DNA of 64,000 nucleotides from Yponomeuta sedellus (Eukaryota; Arthropoda; Insecta; Lepidoptera; Yponomeutidae), in assembly GCA_934045075.1 (NCBI GenBank), contig OW203726.1, forward strand, positions 6,780,860-6,844,859, given 5' to 3'. The notes below the pieces were generated by a model. It saw only the letters and a list, made by a program, of their open reading frames with translations, ran no database searches and was not told the DNA's origin. This document shows, piece after piece, positions 52,741 to 63,420 of this stretch. Positions within the stretch are counted from its first letter, which is position 1. Each line of letters begins with the position of its first letter. A program made the translations under genes and the position numbers.

Positions 52741-53583
52741 CTGCGTTATCGGGTGTTTTTAATAAGTGTTTTACATTAGTGTTTACTCAAAATAATTCTC
52801 GATTCAGAGATCGGCTGCAATTCTCATTATCTCACCCCACATTCTGAAGATTATTAATGACGACTGATATGGCGCTCTTATCAGTCTGCTAGAGTGTGCT
52901 TTCCTTATCGACCGATTTAGATAACCTATCGCAGACGATCGAGTGTTCCTTCCTGAGAAAATTCCGTGGCAACTGCACTCTCATTTAGGTGCAGTGGAAA
53001 CTTTGCAGTTTGCTTTATTCTCACCAAATAGTCCTGCCACGGCTCGTAAATTATTCCCTACGCATATTACCAATAACACGGCACCAATAACAACCAATAA
53101 TTGTAATCACACTCGAACAAGCAAGTCAAGAGGGCGACCTTGTGAGTTATCTACGCAGCGGGTGTTACTGAACTACCTAACTACTGACTGGTGTAGGATT
53201 GCCAGGCCCAACAGAAAAGCCCGACTCACGTCGATAATAAGCCGGAAATTTATCCCTGAAGGTCTGACCAACTTTGGGCATCATTTCCTTTGTCCGCGCC
53301 CGCGAAAACGGGAGTCGTGCGTGCTAGTCCGCTTGACAGCGGCCTTGTATATGTACAAGTCCGGGTTTCAATGGGACTGTAAAAAGGAGGACATCTGACA
53401 ACCCTAGACTAGTGAGGTAACTGCTACATTTCTATCGTTACCTACGTCATGTACTAAGCAGTATCAATTAACATAAGCCTGCAATTTTGCATATGTGGTC
53501 CTGTGAACTGGTACGGTCATGCGAGACGCTTATCTTCTTCACTTGAATCTGAATAGTTTTATTATCGCCTGTGATGAGACTAG

Positions 53584-53790
53584 GGCCTTTGCACACGACG
53601 TTTTTTTTTGTGCGCTGACGACGCGCGTCTTTGTTGAGCGCGTTATCAACGCGTATTACTAGATTACAAAACGATCGTGTGCAAAGGTTACAGAGTGCTG
53701 TGCCGTAGTCAGGTCTTGCGTTTGCTGAGCTGCCTGATTGCGTTCCACGCGCGTCATCAGCGCGTTCAAATAACATCGTGTGCAAAGGCC
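53584..53790. mobile_element. MITE-like element with 15-base terminal inverted repeats
   Basis: 'ggcctttgcacacga' at 53584 and its exact inverse ending at 53790 bound a ~207-base GC-richer segment with several 'gcgcgt' motifs. The terminal motif also recurs internally ('cgtgtgcaaagg' near 53685). It has no coding capacity. Confidence 0.75.
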
Positions 53791-53825
53791 TTATTTGTTT
53801 TCTTTATAATCCTCAAGTACAGCTA

Positions 53826-53970
53826 AACATTCCTTGCGAAGCACGGAAGCGCTCGGAAAAATGCCACTGGCGGTAGTCACGGGGCGGTGCACCTAACTGC
53901 GCCTGGTGTTGCTTAACTCAAGTGATTGATTCCAATCACTCGGATCCACTAGGCCACGAGCGCTTCTTGA
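53826..53970 (+). repeat. Family D, 3' portion only
   Basis: 'cttgcgaagcacggaagcgc' through 'gattccaatcactcgg' to 'ggccacgagcgcttc' match the last ~140 bases of the 54890 copy. Confidence 0.85.
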
Positions 53971-54574
53971 TGCAAGATGCGTAGCCTTATTTAAAGCCAA
54001 CAATTAATTATAATTATTATCCATTCTTGTTCAATATACTTGCCCGCCAGTTTGTGTTAGCACTTCTTGTTACACTGCGTCATTATTGATCGTGTCAATA
54101 TTATTGTCTGGGTGCCAAACTGAATTTAAGGAACATCGACGGCTCTGTAATACAGGTAATCTGACTGGGGCTTTTCTTGACGTTTTCTAATAAGTCCTAA
54201 TTTTGTTCATAAACTATAATCATTGTTTAGTCTATACATAGAAATATCTTGAAAATTATTATCCTTTCCCTTAAATCCCTTTATCAATAATCGTAACACC
54301 AAGGCAAGGTGTCTGCTGTAATTAACATTAACATTTACATACTGGCACATACATTAAACATTAAACAAAAAATTAAACATAATAAAAACGTTATCAAATA
54401 AAATTGCAATAAAGAGCAATCAAAAATAATCATATCACCAAGGTTCCTGCTTTAATGAAATAATAAAAACGTTTTTAAAGACAACAGCAATAACAATTGG
54501 CATGTATTTTTAATAAAGGGCAATCAAAATGTTGATTAATAATTATGTTACTCTACGATTATTATTACTATTAA

Positions 54575-54650
54575 AAATTATTTATTGCATTAAACATATC
54601 ATTTTGCACATAAGCGAGCTTAATGCTACTTACCAGCTAGCTTATGGAGA
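54575..54650 (-). repeat. Diverged copy of the 12010 repeat
   Basis: 'tttattgcattaaacatatc' and 'gcttaatgctacttaccagc' resemble the 12010-12140 segment. The match is loose. Confidence 0.35.
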
Positions 54651-54889
54651 AAACATTAACAGGTAGTAATACGCAAATAGGTGGTATAATAGGTAATAAT
54701 GTAACTTAGAATATGAAAGTTACTAATTACTTATTTAGACCTAGATATGTATATAAAAAGAAAAATAAAGAACTAATGTTGGTATTTATGTTTATTTTTA
54801 GATCTTAGAGATTTATTAATGAACAACAGCGAGATTTATTAATGATAGTGCTGATACTAAAAGAACAACAAATAGGGTCAATAACAGAT

Positions 54890-55250
54890 ACATCGTTATC
54901 AACCCTTGTATGTCCCCACTGCTGGGGCACGGGTCTCTTCCTGCATCGCAGGAAGGTTAGGCCATACTCCACCACGGGGGCCAAGTCCGGGTTGGTGGAG
55001 GATTGTAAGACAGTGGCGGGCCTTACTGTGAGAAGTTATCAAGCCGCCTATAAGTCCTCTGCTTAACGACTGCCATTATATGACAGCCGGCACCAACGGC
55101 TTAACGTGCCTTGCGAAGCACGGAAGCGCTCGGAAAAATGCCACTAGCGGTAGTCACGGGACGCTCACCCATCCTGTACCTGACCGCGCCTGTTGTTGCT
55201 TAACCAAGTAATTGATTCCAATCACTCGGTTCGCCTAGGCCACGAGCGCT
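54890..55250 (+). repeat. Family D repeat, reference full-length copy
   Basis: It runs from 'gttatcaacccttgtatgtc' to 'gcctaggccacgagcgcttc', about 360 bases, with all sub-blocks seen in the 13 other copies. There is no coding capacity, no B box and no clear terminal inverted repeat. It may be a SINE or a LINE 3' segment. Confidence 0.9.
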
Positions 55251-55920
55251 TCAAATACATGTTAATACACAAATGTTAATAGGATTTATCTTATCGTTCG
55301 CTGTTTAAGAGATCTCTCCTTCCGACCCCTGGATTATTGTTCAGTCAATGCAGTCGATACCTATCTACGGCAGATTAAGTTACAGATTAGCGTGATAAAC
55401 TCGCGCACGACAGACGCACGCCTCACGTGGGCAATGCGTGCCAATGTTGCAGTCAGAAGTCTTAAATTTAGTCAAAACTAGTATTGACTGCAGAAAAATA
55501 AAGTAAAATTCTGATATGTATCCAACAATGTCGAGATGGTTTTCGGTCGTACATGTTCAACCTAACACGCTCCTTCGCTCTCCGCTACGCTACGCGCTTC
55601 GTCGCACCTGTATTTTTGTTGTCGCAGATTGAGTGATGCATCATTTTAGTGTTTTTACCATTTGGTATCTCAAATATAAGCTTTTTTGGACGAAAGTGTA
55701 ACAAAGTATAATAAAAAAAAAAGTACTTTTGATTGATTTTAGCAGTCACAACTTGTTTTGACCGTTTAAGAGTTTTGACTGTGCCACAAACTCAATCTAC
55801 AACGATAAAAAGAAATAAATACAATTTATTTACAACCACAGTCACACACACACAATGGTAAAACATGTTCACGAAACTTACATTATAGGTACACAAAAGA
55901 TACATTAGTTCATATCTTAT

Positions 55921-56390
55921 TTAGAAAAAAGTATTTTTATGTAGTCTATAAACGTCTCACTGCAGACAGAGTTTAGGGTTAACTTTGTTGAAATGTTATC
56001 AAAAAAAAAAGTATTTTTTATGTAGTCTATAAACGTCTCACTGCAGACAGAGTTTAGGGTTAACTTTGTTGAAATGTTATTAAAAAAAAGTATTTTTTAT
56101 GTAGTCTATAAACGTCTCACTGCAGACAGAGTTTAGGGTTAACTTTGTTGAAATGTTATTAAAAAAAAGTATTTTTTATGTAGTCTATAAACGTCTCACT
56201 GCAGACAGAGTTTGGGGTTAACTTTGTTGAAATGTTATTAAAAAAAAGTATTTTTTATGTAGTCTATAAACGTCTCACAGCAGACAGAGTTTAGGGTTAA
56301 CTTTGTTGTAATGTTATTAAAAAAAAAATATTTTTTATGTAGTCTATAAACGTCTCACTGCAGACAGAATTTAGGGTTAACTAGCTTTCC
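55921..56390 (+). repeat. Tandem array, six units of ~80 bases, derived from the family E head
   Basis: 'gtagtctataaacgtctcac' starts at about 55941, 56022, 56101, 56180, 56259 and 56339, giving a period of 79-81. Each unit continues 'gcagacagagtttagggtta' and 'actttgttgaaatgttat' and ends in an A-run. The sixth unit passes into an ordinary family E copy, whose head has the same 'tatgtagyctataaacgt' sequence. Confidence 0.92.
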
Positions 56391-56680
56391 GTCCGCGTGG
56401 ACTTTTTTTGCAACCCCGTACACTCCCTTGAGGGTTAAATTTAGAAAAACGGCGAAACACGTGTTCAATCAATTGTGTTGATTAGCAGGCGTGCCCACCG
56501 CGGATTGACAATTTCAAGCGCTGAGGTATTTGAACACGACGGACACTCAGGTTTCCTCACGCTACTTTCCTTTGCCGTTAGTTAGTGGCATTGGTACTAT
56601 AACTTCACAAATGTATATAACTTAGAAAACAAAGTCATTGGTACATGGAAATCGAACCGCATTAAACGGGCGATTAGACC
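56391..56680 (+). repeat. Family E repeat body downstream of the array
   Basis: 'gcaggcgtgcccaccgcgga', 'tttcaagcgctgaggtattt' and 'tttgccgttagttagtgg' are followed by a truncated tRNA-like piece ('ggaaatcgaacc'). Confidence 0.75.
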
Positions 56681-56699
56681 CGTTTAATGTGTCATCATT

Positions 56700-56975
56700 A
56701 TCATCAACCCATATGTCCCCACCGAAGGGCACGGGTCTCTTCCCTAAGGAAGGTATAGGCCATACTCCACCACGGTGGCCAAGTCCGGGTTGGTGGAAGC
56801 TTGCAAGACTAGTTGCTGGTCTTACTGTCAGAAGTTTTTAAGCCGCCCTAAGTCCTCTGACTTGGCTTAACGACTGCCATCTATTGATGGCTGCTGAGAC
56901 CAACTGCTTAACGTGCCTTGCGTTCATTGCGTTGCTAAGTTCCGAACCGCTTGGAAAAATGCCACTTACGTTAGT
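56700..56975 (+). repeat. Family D repeat, diverged
   Basis: 'gggcacgggtctcttcc', 'aagtccgggttggtgga' and 'ggcttaacgactgccat' are in the family D order with many small changes. Confidence 0.8.
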
Positions 56976-56978
56976 CAC

Positions 56979-57009
<31 letters not shown>

Positions 57010-57080
57010 CATACATACATACATACATACATACATACATACATACATACATACATACATACATACATACATACATACAT
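56979..57080. repeat. (ACAT)n microsatellite
   Basis: There are about 100 bases of pure 'acatacat', adjacent to family D on one side and a tRNA-like SINE on the other. Confidence 0.95.
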
Positions 57081-57090
57081 TTGACATTTG

Positions 57091-57345
57091 ACGGTCTCGG
57101 TGGCGCAGCGGTTTGGCACGCTGACTGTAAAACCGAAGGTCTCGGGTTCGATCCCCGGCTGGATCAAACTAGGAAACAAACATTTCTAGTTTGTCTCGGG
57201 TCTTGGATGTTATCTATGTATTTATTGTATTTAATCTATCGTCGAGTTAGCACCTGTGACACGCACAAGTCATTTAGTTGTTCTTAGTATAGGGCTAACG
57301 AGATCTGTGTAATATATCCATGAATATTTATTTATTTATTTAAGA
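57091..57345 (+). repeat. tRNA-derived SINE, family G
   Basis: The tRNA-like head 'ggtggcgcagcggtttggca' ... 'gggttcgatccccggctgg' is followed by 'gtctcgggtcttggatgtta', 'cttagtatagggctaacgag' and a (TTTA)n tail. The last part is also found at 16930-16995, showing a second truncated copy there. Confidence 0.8.
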
Positions 57346-57806
57346 TTTAAGATAAGATAAGAATATTCTTTATTGTACACTGGAAAACAACAAATACAAA
57401 ACAATTGCAAATATACATAGTACAATTATTTACTTACATACATAGATACGACCCTAACGCATTACCCTCCATTTGGGCTCTGACGCTAAAATATAACAGC
57501 TTTAAAATATAGCAGCAACTTTATAAAAGCAGCTTGAAAACAATAGCTTTGCAACACAATTTACGGGTACGGTTTCTTTCGCTTAACTTTTTTCACGTGT
57601 ACGCCAATTCATGTATACGCCATTTCACGTGTACGTCTCTACTTTGGGTTATTCCTACCTAGTCTATTTTTAGCTGACCATGAAGACCGAAAGGAGGATA
57701 ATGTTCTGGCTCGTATTTTAAGGTAAATCTCAAAATCAACACGTTTTTAATTAAAGTAACACAGAAACTGCGACTTAATAAACGTTAGAAGTTACTACAT
57801 TTTGAA

Positions 57807-59817
57807 ATGAACCTCATTTTTAAAAACCTATTTAGAGGCTAAAAATTTTTCACCCATGCCGGGATTCGAACCCGCAACCTCTGGCTATCCGTACCAGCGC
57901 TCTACCAATTGAGCCAATGGGCGACTCACGGCATCAGTGAAATTTCGAACCTCTTTACAATATTCTCTGTATTACGTACAGGCAGCGACATCTGACTTAA
58001 GCAAATTGCATTACTTACAGCCCCGACTACCTACTTTGCAGTTAGGTTTTGACATCGGAACGTTATCACTGTACCCACATGATTACACTATTTTTATTTT
58101 TAATGCACTAACCCGTGCTAAGGAACAAATTTAAAAACCTATTTAGAGGCTAAAAATGTTTCACCCATGCCGGGATTCGAACCCGCAACCTCTGGCTATC
58201 CGTACCAGCGCTCTACCAATTGAGCCAATGGGCGACTCACGGCATCAGTGAAATTTCGAACCTCTTTACAATATTCTCTGTATTACGTACAGGCAGCGAC
58301 ATCTGACTTAAGCAAATTGCATTACTTACAGCCCCGACTACCTACTTTGCAGTTAGGTTTAACATCGGAACGATATCACTGTACTCACATGATTACACTA
58401 TTTTTATTTTTAATGCACTAACCCGTGCTAAGGAACAAATTTAAAAACCTATTTAGAGGCTAAAAATTTCACCCATGCCGGGATTCGAACCCGCAACCTC
58501 TGGCTATCCGTACCAGCGCTCTACCAATTGAGCCAATGGGCGACTCACGGCATCAGTGAAATTTCGAACCTCTTTACAATATTCTCTGTATTACGTACAG
58601 GCAGCGACATCTGACTTAAGCAAATTGCATTACTTACAGCCCCGACTACCTACTTTGCAGTTAGGTTTTGACATCGGAACGTTATCACTGTACCCACATG
58701 ATTACACTATTTTTATTTTTAATGCACTAACCCTCAATTGGTAGAGCGCTGGTACGGATAGCCAGAGGTTGCGGGTTCGAATCCCGGCATGGGTGAAAAA
58801 TTTTTAGCCTCTAAATAGGTTTTTAAATTTGTTCCTTAGCACGGGTTAGTGCATTAAAAATAAAAATAGTGTAATCATGTGGGTACAGTGATAACGTTCC
58901 GATGTCAAAACCTAACTGCAAAGTAGTTAGTCGGGGCTGTAAGTAATGCAATTTGCTTAAGTCAGATGTCGCTGCCTGTACGTAATACAGAGAATATTGT
59001 AAAGAGGTTCGAAATTTCACTGATGCCGTGAGTCGCCCATGGGCTCAATTGGTAGAGCGCTGGTACGGATAGCCAGAGGTTGCGGGTTCGAATCCCGGCA
59101 TGGGTGAAAAATTTTTAGCCTCTAAATAGGTTTTTAAATTTGTTCCTTAGCACGGGTTAGTGCATTAAAAATAAAAATAGTGTAATCATGTGGGTACAGT
59201 GATAACGTTCCGATGTCAAAACCTAACTGCAAAGTAGGTAGTCGGGGCTGTAAGTAATGCAATTTGCTTAAGTCAGATGTCGCTGCCTGTACGTAATACA
59301 GAGAATATTGTAAAGAGGTTCGAAATTTCACTGATGCCGTGAGTCGCCCATTGGCTCAATTGGTAGAGCGCTGGTACGGATAGCCAGAGGTTGCGGGTTC
59401 GAATCCCGGCATGGGTGAAAAATTTTTAGCCTCTAAATAGGTTTTTAAATTTGTTCCTTAGCACGGGTTAGTGCATTAAAAATAAAAATAGTGTAATCAT
59501 GTGGGTACAGTGATAACGTTCCGATGTCAAAACCTAACTGCAAAGTAGGTAGTCGGGGCTGTAAGTAATGCAATTTGCTTAAGTCAGATGTCGCTGCCTG
59601 TACGTAATACAGAGAATATTGTAAAGAGGTTCGAAATTTCACTGATGCCGTGAGTCGCCCATTGGCTCAATTGGTAAAGCGCTGGTACGGATAGCCAGAG
59701 GTTGCGGGTTCGAATCCCGGCATGGGTGAAAAATTTTTAGCCTCTAAATAGGTTTTTAAATTTGTTCCTTAGCACGGGTTAGTGCATTAAAAATAAAAAT
59801 AGTGTAATGAACCTCAT
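57807..59817. repeat. Inverted array of family A tRNA-like SINE units with 12-base flanking direct repeats
   Basis: Units of 311 bases are arranged head to tail, three minus-oriented on the left (tRNA-like modules near 57850, 58162 and 58469). Right of a switch point at about 58733 they turn plus-oriented (modules near 58733, truncated, then 59033, 59344 and 59655). The two arms are nearly identical in sequence. The exact 12-mer aatgaacctcat flanks the whole structure (57807-57818 and 59806-59817). Each module has an A box ('tggctcaattgg') and a B box ('ggttcgaatcc') and an acceptor stem. The anticodon loop lacks the normal U33, and the T stem carries an extra base, so I do not call functional tRNA genes. 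Confidence 0.9.
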
Positions 59818-60872
59818 ATCAAAATCTAGATTATTTTAAAGTAAAATGGACAATAATACTCTGTAGACGGGTGAAATAGGCCCCATTTTAAAATGTAGAT
59901 AATTTTAAAGAAAAATGTACAAAAAAAATTAAGGTTTTAAAATTTGTCATTTCAAATTTAGTGTTGCAAATCTGTAATAGCATTGAATTAATTCAATGGT
60001 AATAGTAAGTCGCCAACCTGCTGTGCGCTATTGTATTCGATAATTTGTTATTGTCACTCCACTAGAAGTCTAGTCGTAGTCAACTCTGCCTGAGCAATTT
60101 TCCTAAGAATAATGGAGATATTATCAATCTCGCTGCCCGCAAATATTATGCAGCACTCATGCCATCATGACTTATGCATGATGCTCGCAATGTAACAAAC
60201 GAGACCTTGAATGTCTTCTCGAATGAGCGATGGCGGGCAACTGTATGAGAGATTTAGTGCAAAGAAAACTGCCGTAAACAACATGCTTAAACTAATGCTG
60301 TAAGTACTAAATAAATTTTAATTAAAGTTCCGCACGTCAATGACAATTTTAGCAATAACTCTAAGTAAAGTAAAAGTTTATTTCTCACCATAAAGAGCAA
60401 CATTCAGGCGGGGTATTATAAGCCTTGAGAGCTATACAAAATGACTTAAAGGCTAATGGTACAATTATTATCAATTTAACTAATTGCCAAACTAGGTGGT
60501 CCTGTATTTTGACAATTACTTTTTTTTGTACTTAATGTACAGATCAATATCAGACATTATTAATTTAAGTATTGTGCGTCTCAAGTATACGGATGCATTG
60601 GTGAATATGGTTAGTTAGTAGTTATTACTTAATTGTAAAGTTTGTGGTAGCCGCGAATATATCAATCTAAAATTACCCAATCCAGAAAATTTAAGAGTAG
60701 AGTTTGTCCATAATTACAAGAAGCCGGAAGTGAAACTATATTAATAGTTTTACCGAAAATTCAGACATTTCTACCGTTCTTTCAGCACAATCCATTTTTT
60801 AAGGAAATGGCCACAGTTTTTTTGTAGTTAGATAGATAGAACATTCTTTATTGTACACAGAAATTATAATTA

Positions 60873-61010
60873 TACTATTTTTATTTTTAATGCACTAACC
60901 CGTGCTAAGGACAATTTTAAAAACCTAATTACAGGCACGGATAGCCAGAGGTCGCGTGTTCAAATCCCGGCATGGGTGGAATTTTTAGCCTCTAAATAGG
61001 TTTTTAGAAA
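60873..61010. repeat. Family A SINE fragment, tail inverse to module
   Basis: The minus-oriented tail ('aatgcactaacccgtgctaa') joins directly to plus-oriented 'ggcacggatagccagaggtc' and 'agcctctaaataggttttta'. This is the same head-to-head plan as at 17630 and 25692, with a shorter left arm. Confidence 0.82.
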
Positions 61011-61209
61011 TTATAATGCTTGTAAGTGCACAAAATTAATTAATTTATTAGGTAAAACTCAATTACTTTAATTCCCGCGGCATTAACGGCAGCGTTGCAG
61101 TTGCCGTGGTCACGGGTATATAACTACGTATGAGTATCGCGAATCATTAAGAAATGCTACAATTTTTTTGGACATAGTGTACTAAGGCCTGACCCTTGTT
61201 TTCGTTGTA

Positions 61210-62308
61210 CGAGGGCTGCTACTTATGTATGCGGAATAGAAAAAATAAACAAATGCTAAATATGCTTTTATTTAGCATTTGTTTATTTTTTCCAAATAAA
61301 GGTACGGTAGATGACCCATAAATTCTATTTTTTGACCATCCAAAAATGTAGTTGTTTCCTGAGATGTATGACAGCTGGCATTGTCATGGTGAACTATGAT
61401 TCTGCGTCGCTGGTTGTTTTGGCGTATTTCTTCAAATACTTCCGGCAAACAAATGGTCGTGTACCACTCCGAATTAACCGTTCTGCGATTCTCCAGTGGT
61501 ATTGTAGCCACATGGCCATTAATACCAAAAAAGCAGGCCACCATTTGCTTTACAGTGCTTTTTGCACGAGCCACTTTCGTAGGGTTCGGCTCATTTTGAA
61601 ACACCCATACTGTTGATTGTTGTTTAGTTTCGGGATCGTACGCGTAGATCCAGGATTCGTCACCTGTGTAGCTATTATAAACAGATTTTGAATCGCCTCC
61701 GTTGAATATTTTTAAGGTTTTCTTGCACCATTCGACGCGAGCATCTTTTTGATCCTGAGTTAAGTTGTGCGGGATCCAACGCGAACAAATTTTTTTTCAG
61801 ACAAATGCTCATGTAATATCCTATGAATGCTCGTCATACATATGCACAGAATAGCCTCTATCTCGCGATACGTAACATGGCGGTCTTGCATTATTAGTAT
61901 TCGCACAGCTTCAATATTTTGAGGCACAACCACCGATTTCGGGCGACCTTCTTTAACTTCGTCCGTGAGCTTACTGCGCCCGCGATTAAACTCACTAAAC
62001 CAGTGATACACAGTCGTTTTTGATGGAGCTTCACCACCAAAAGTCGAAGTTAATTGATCTACGCACTGTTGTTGCGTTAAACCACGACAAAAACGTAATA
62101 AATCATAGCACGAATATTTTCACGAGTGAGTTCCATTTTTTCAGCGATATGACATTTTAAACCCAACAAAAACAAAACAATAACGTATATAAGAGAAAAA
62201 TATTAGCGGACAGTATTTAAAAAAAGAACGAATTTGACCATGGAGGTCAGACATTGCGTTTAAAATTATTGGAATCCCAGATTCCGCATTCATAAGTAGC
62301 AGCCTATG
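61210..62308 (-). mobile_element. mariner element (copy 2), internally deleted
   Basis: The same terminal repeats as copy 1 ('agggctgctacttatgtatg' at 61212) end at 62308. TA flanks both ends (61208-61209 and 62309-62310). It is 1099 bases long against about 1289 for copy 1. The missing part covers the transposase C-terminus. Confidence 0.92.
61272..62136 (-). pseudogene. mariner transposase (copy 2), frameshifted and truncated
   Basis: ATG at 62136 opens the frame. [20 protein letters not shown] and [10 protein letters not shown] are intact, then an A-run of eight (near 61790) shifts the frame before the conserved 'SRWIPHNL'. The second half has [26 protein letters not shown] with the second Asp preserved, then stops after MGHLPY. 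The third catalytic Asp (SPDLAPND) is deleted. Compared with copy 1, it lacks the in-frame stops near 43324-43350. Confidence 0.92.
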
Positions 62309-62843
62309 TACTATATAGTGCATTGTAGCACAATGACAGTTACACGGTTGGGTCACGTGTGCGCCGTAGACTTGATGCGCAATTATGAAATTTTGATATG
62401 AAATCATTGTACTACAATGCATTAACAGAATCGCAGAATCTAGGCCTTTGCTGCGTAGTACGATGACGCTAGTCGCTTGTTTTAATAATTAAGATAGTTA
62501 CAAGTTGCGTAGTTCCAGTACATTTTATCGCCACTTGTCAAATTCTGACCATTTATCGCCACAAAATGCGTGACTCGTGCCGTCGTAGGCTACCCATCCA
62601 TTGTATAAGAATTTCTCAATGTACCGAAAAACACGCCGCGCTCGTAATCGCCCGCGTGATTTTGATAAGCGATATGTTTTGCCACTATGCCGTGGTTAGT
62701 GTCAATAACCATCTTTGTAAACAGTGGGTAATCTTTAATTAAACAATTCATCTGTTCCAGCTTTAAAACTTACTTATCTTATAGTTTGAAATTAATTGAA
62801 CGGAGCTTTAGTTGTGGTAGACCGACAAAGGCGTGTTTTATGA

Positions 62844-63035
62844 CGACCTCTGTGGCGCAGCGGTAGCGCATCTGCCTACCATGCGAGAGGTCTCGGGTTC
62901 GATCTCCGGCTGGTGACAAGAAAAAACCCAGGTCTTGGATGTTTGTGATGTCGCTGTTTCTGGTGTCCACGACACAGGGTATCTAGTGTAAGACTAGCAG
63001 CAATGTATGTGCCAGTATGTAAATGTTATGTTATA
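62844..63035 (+). repeat. tRNA-derived SINE, family B
   Basis: The head 'ctctgtggcgcagcggtagc' with B box 'gggttcgatctccggc' is followed by 'cccaggtcttggatgttt' and a tail ending 'tatgtaaatgttatgtta'. It is the best preserved copy with 10284-10490. Confidence 0.87.
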
Positions 63036-63189
63036 TATTTTAATTTAAAACTTGGTTTAAATCAGAGTGGTTCTGTGGTAACACCACCACCTAATCAACA
63101 ATGCCTGAACTACACGTTGCTCTTATTGGACTATCCACTATCTACTTCAGGCGTCATCATCAGATCAGCTAGATGTTACTAAAGTATAT

Positions 63190-63420
63190 TTAATCTTCTT
63201 CTTCTTCTTCTTTGGTCCCTTAACTCCTCCGTAGAGTCTGGGGCTGACACAAGCGTTTTCCATTTATCTCTGTTCATGGCTAGGGATGGTAGCTCCAGCC
63301 AAGTTTTTTCCTTCTTCTTTGTCTCAAAGAGAACGGATCTCTTCCACGTCTGAGACGGTCTTCTTCTCACAAGTCGCAATGATTTGAAACATGCGCTTGC
63401 CAAGTTTCAAGTCATTAGGT
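63190..63420 (-). repeat. Interspersed repeat, family F copy
   Basis: 'cttctttggtcccttaac', 'catttatctctgttcatgg', 'tccagccaagttttttcc' and 'gatctcttccacgtctgaga' are the reverse complement of the copy at 6640-6815. A (CTT)n run precedes it. Confidence 0.7.

Noticed and set aside
52943..53398. 151-codon open frame as a gene
   Set aside because: No recognised domain, no supporting splice or promoter signals, and composition like the surrounding intron. Kept only as a note.
57937..59642. Five nearly identical ~65-codon open frames (both strands) as a multigene peptide family
   Set aside because: They are the same stretch of the 311-base SINE unit read in each copy. There is no independent coding evidence and they overlap pol III-type elements.
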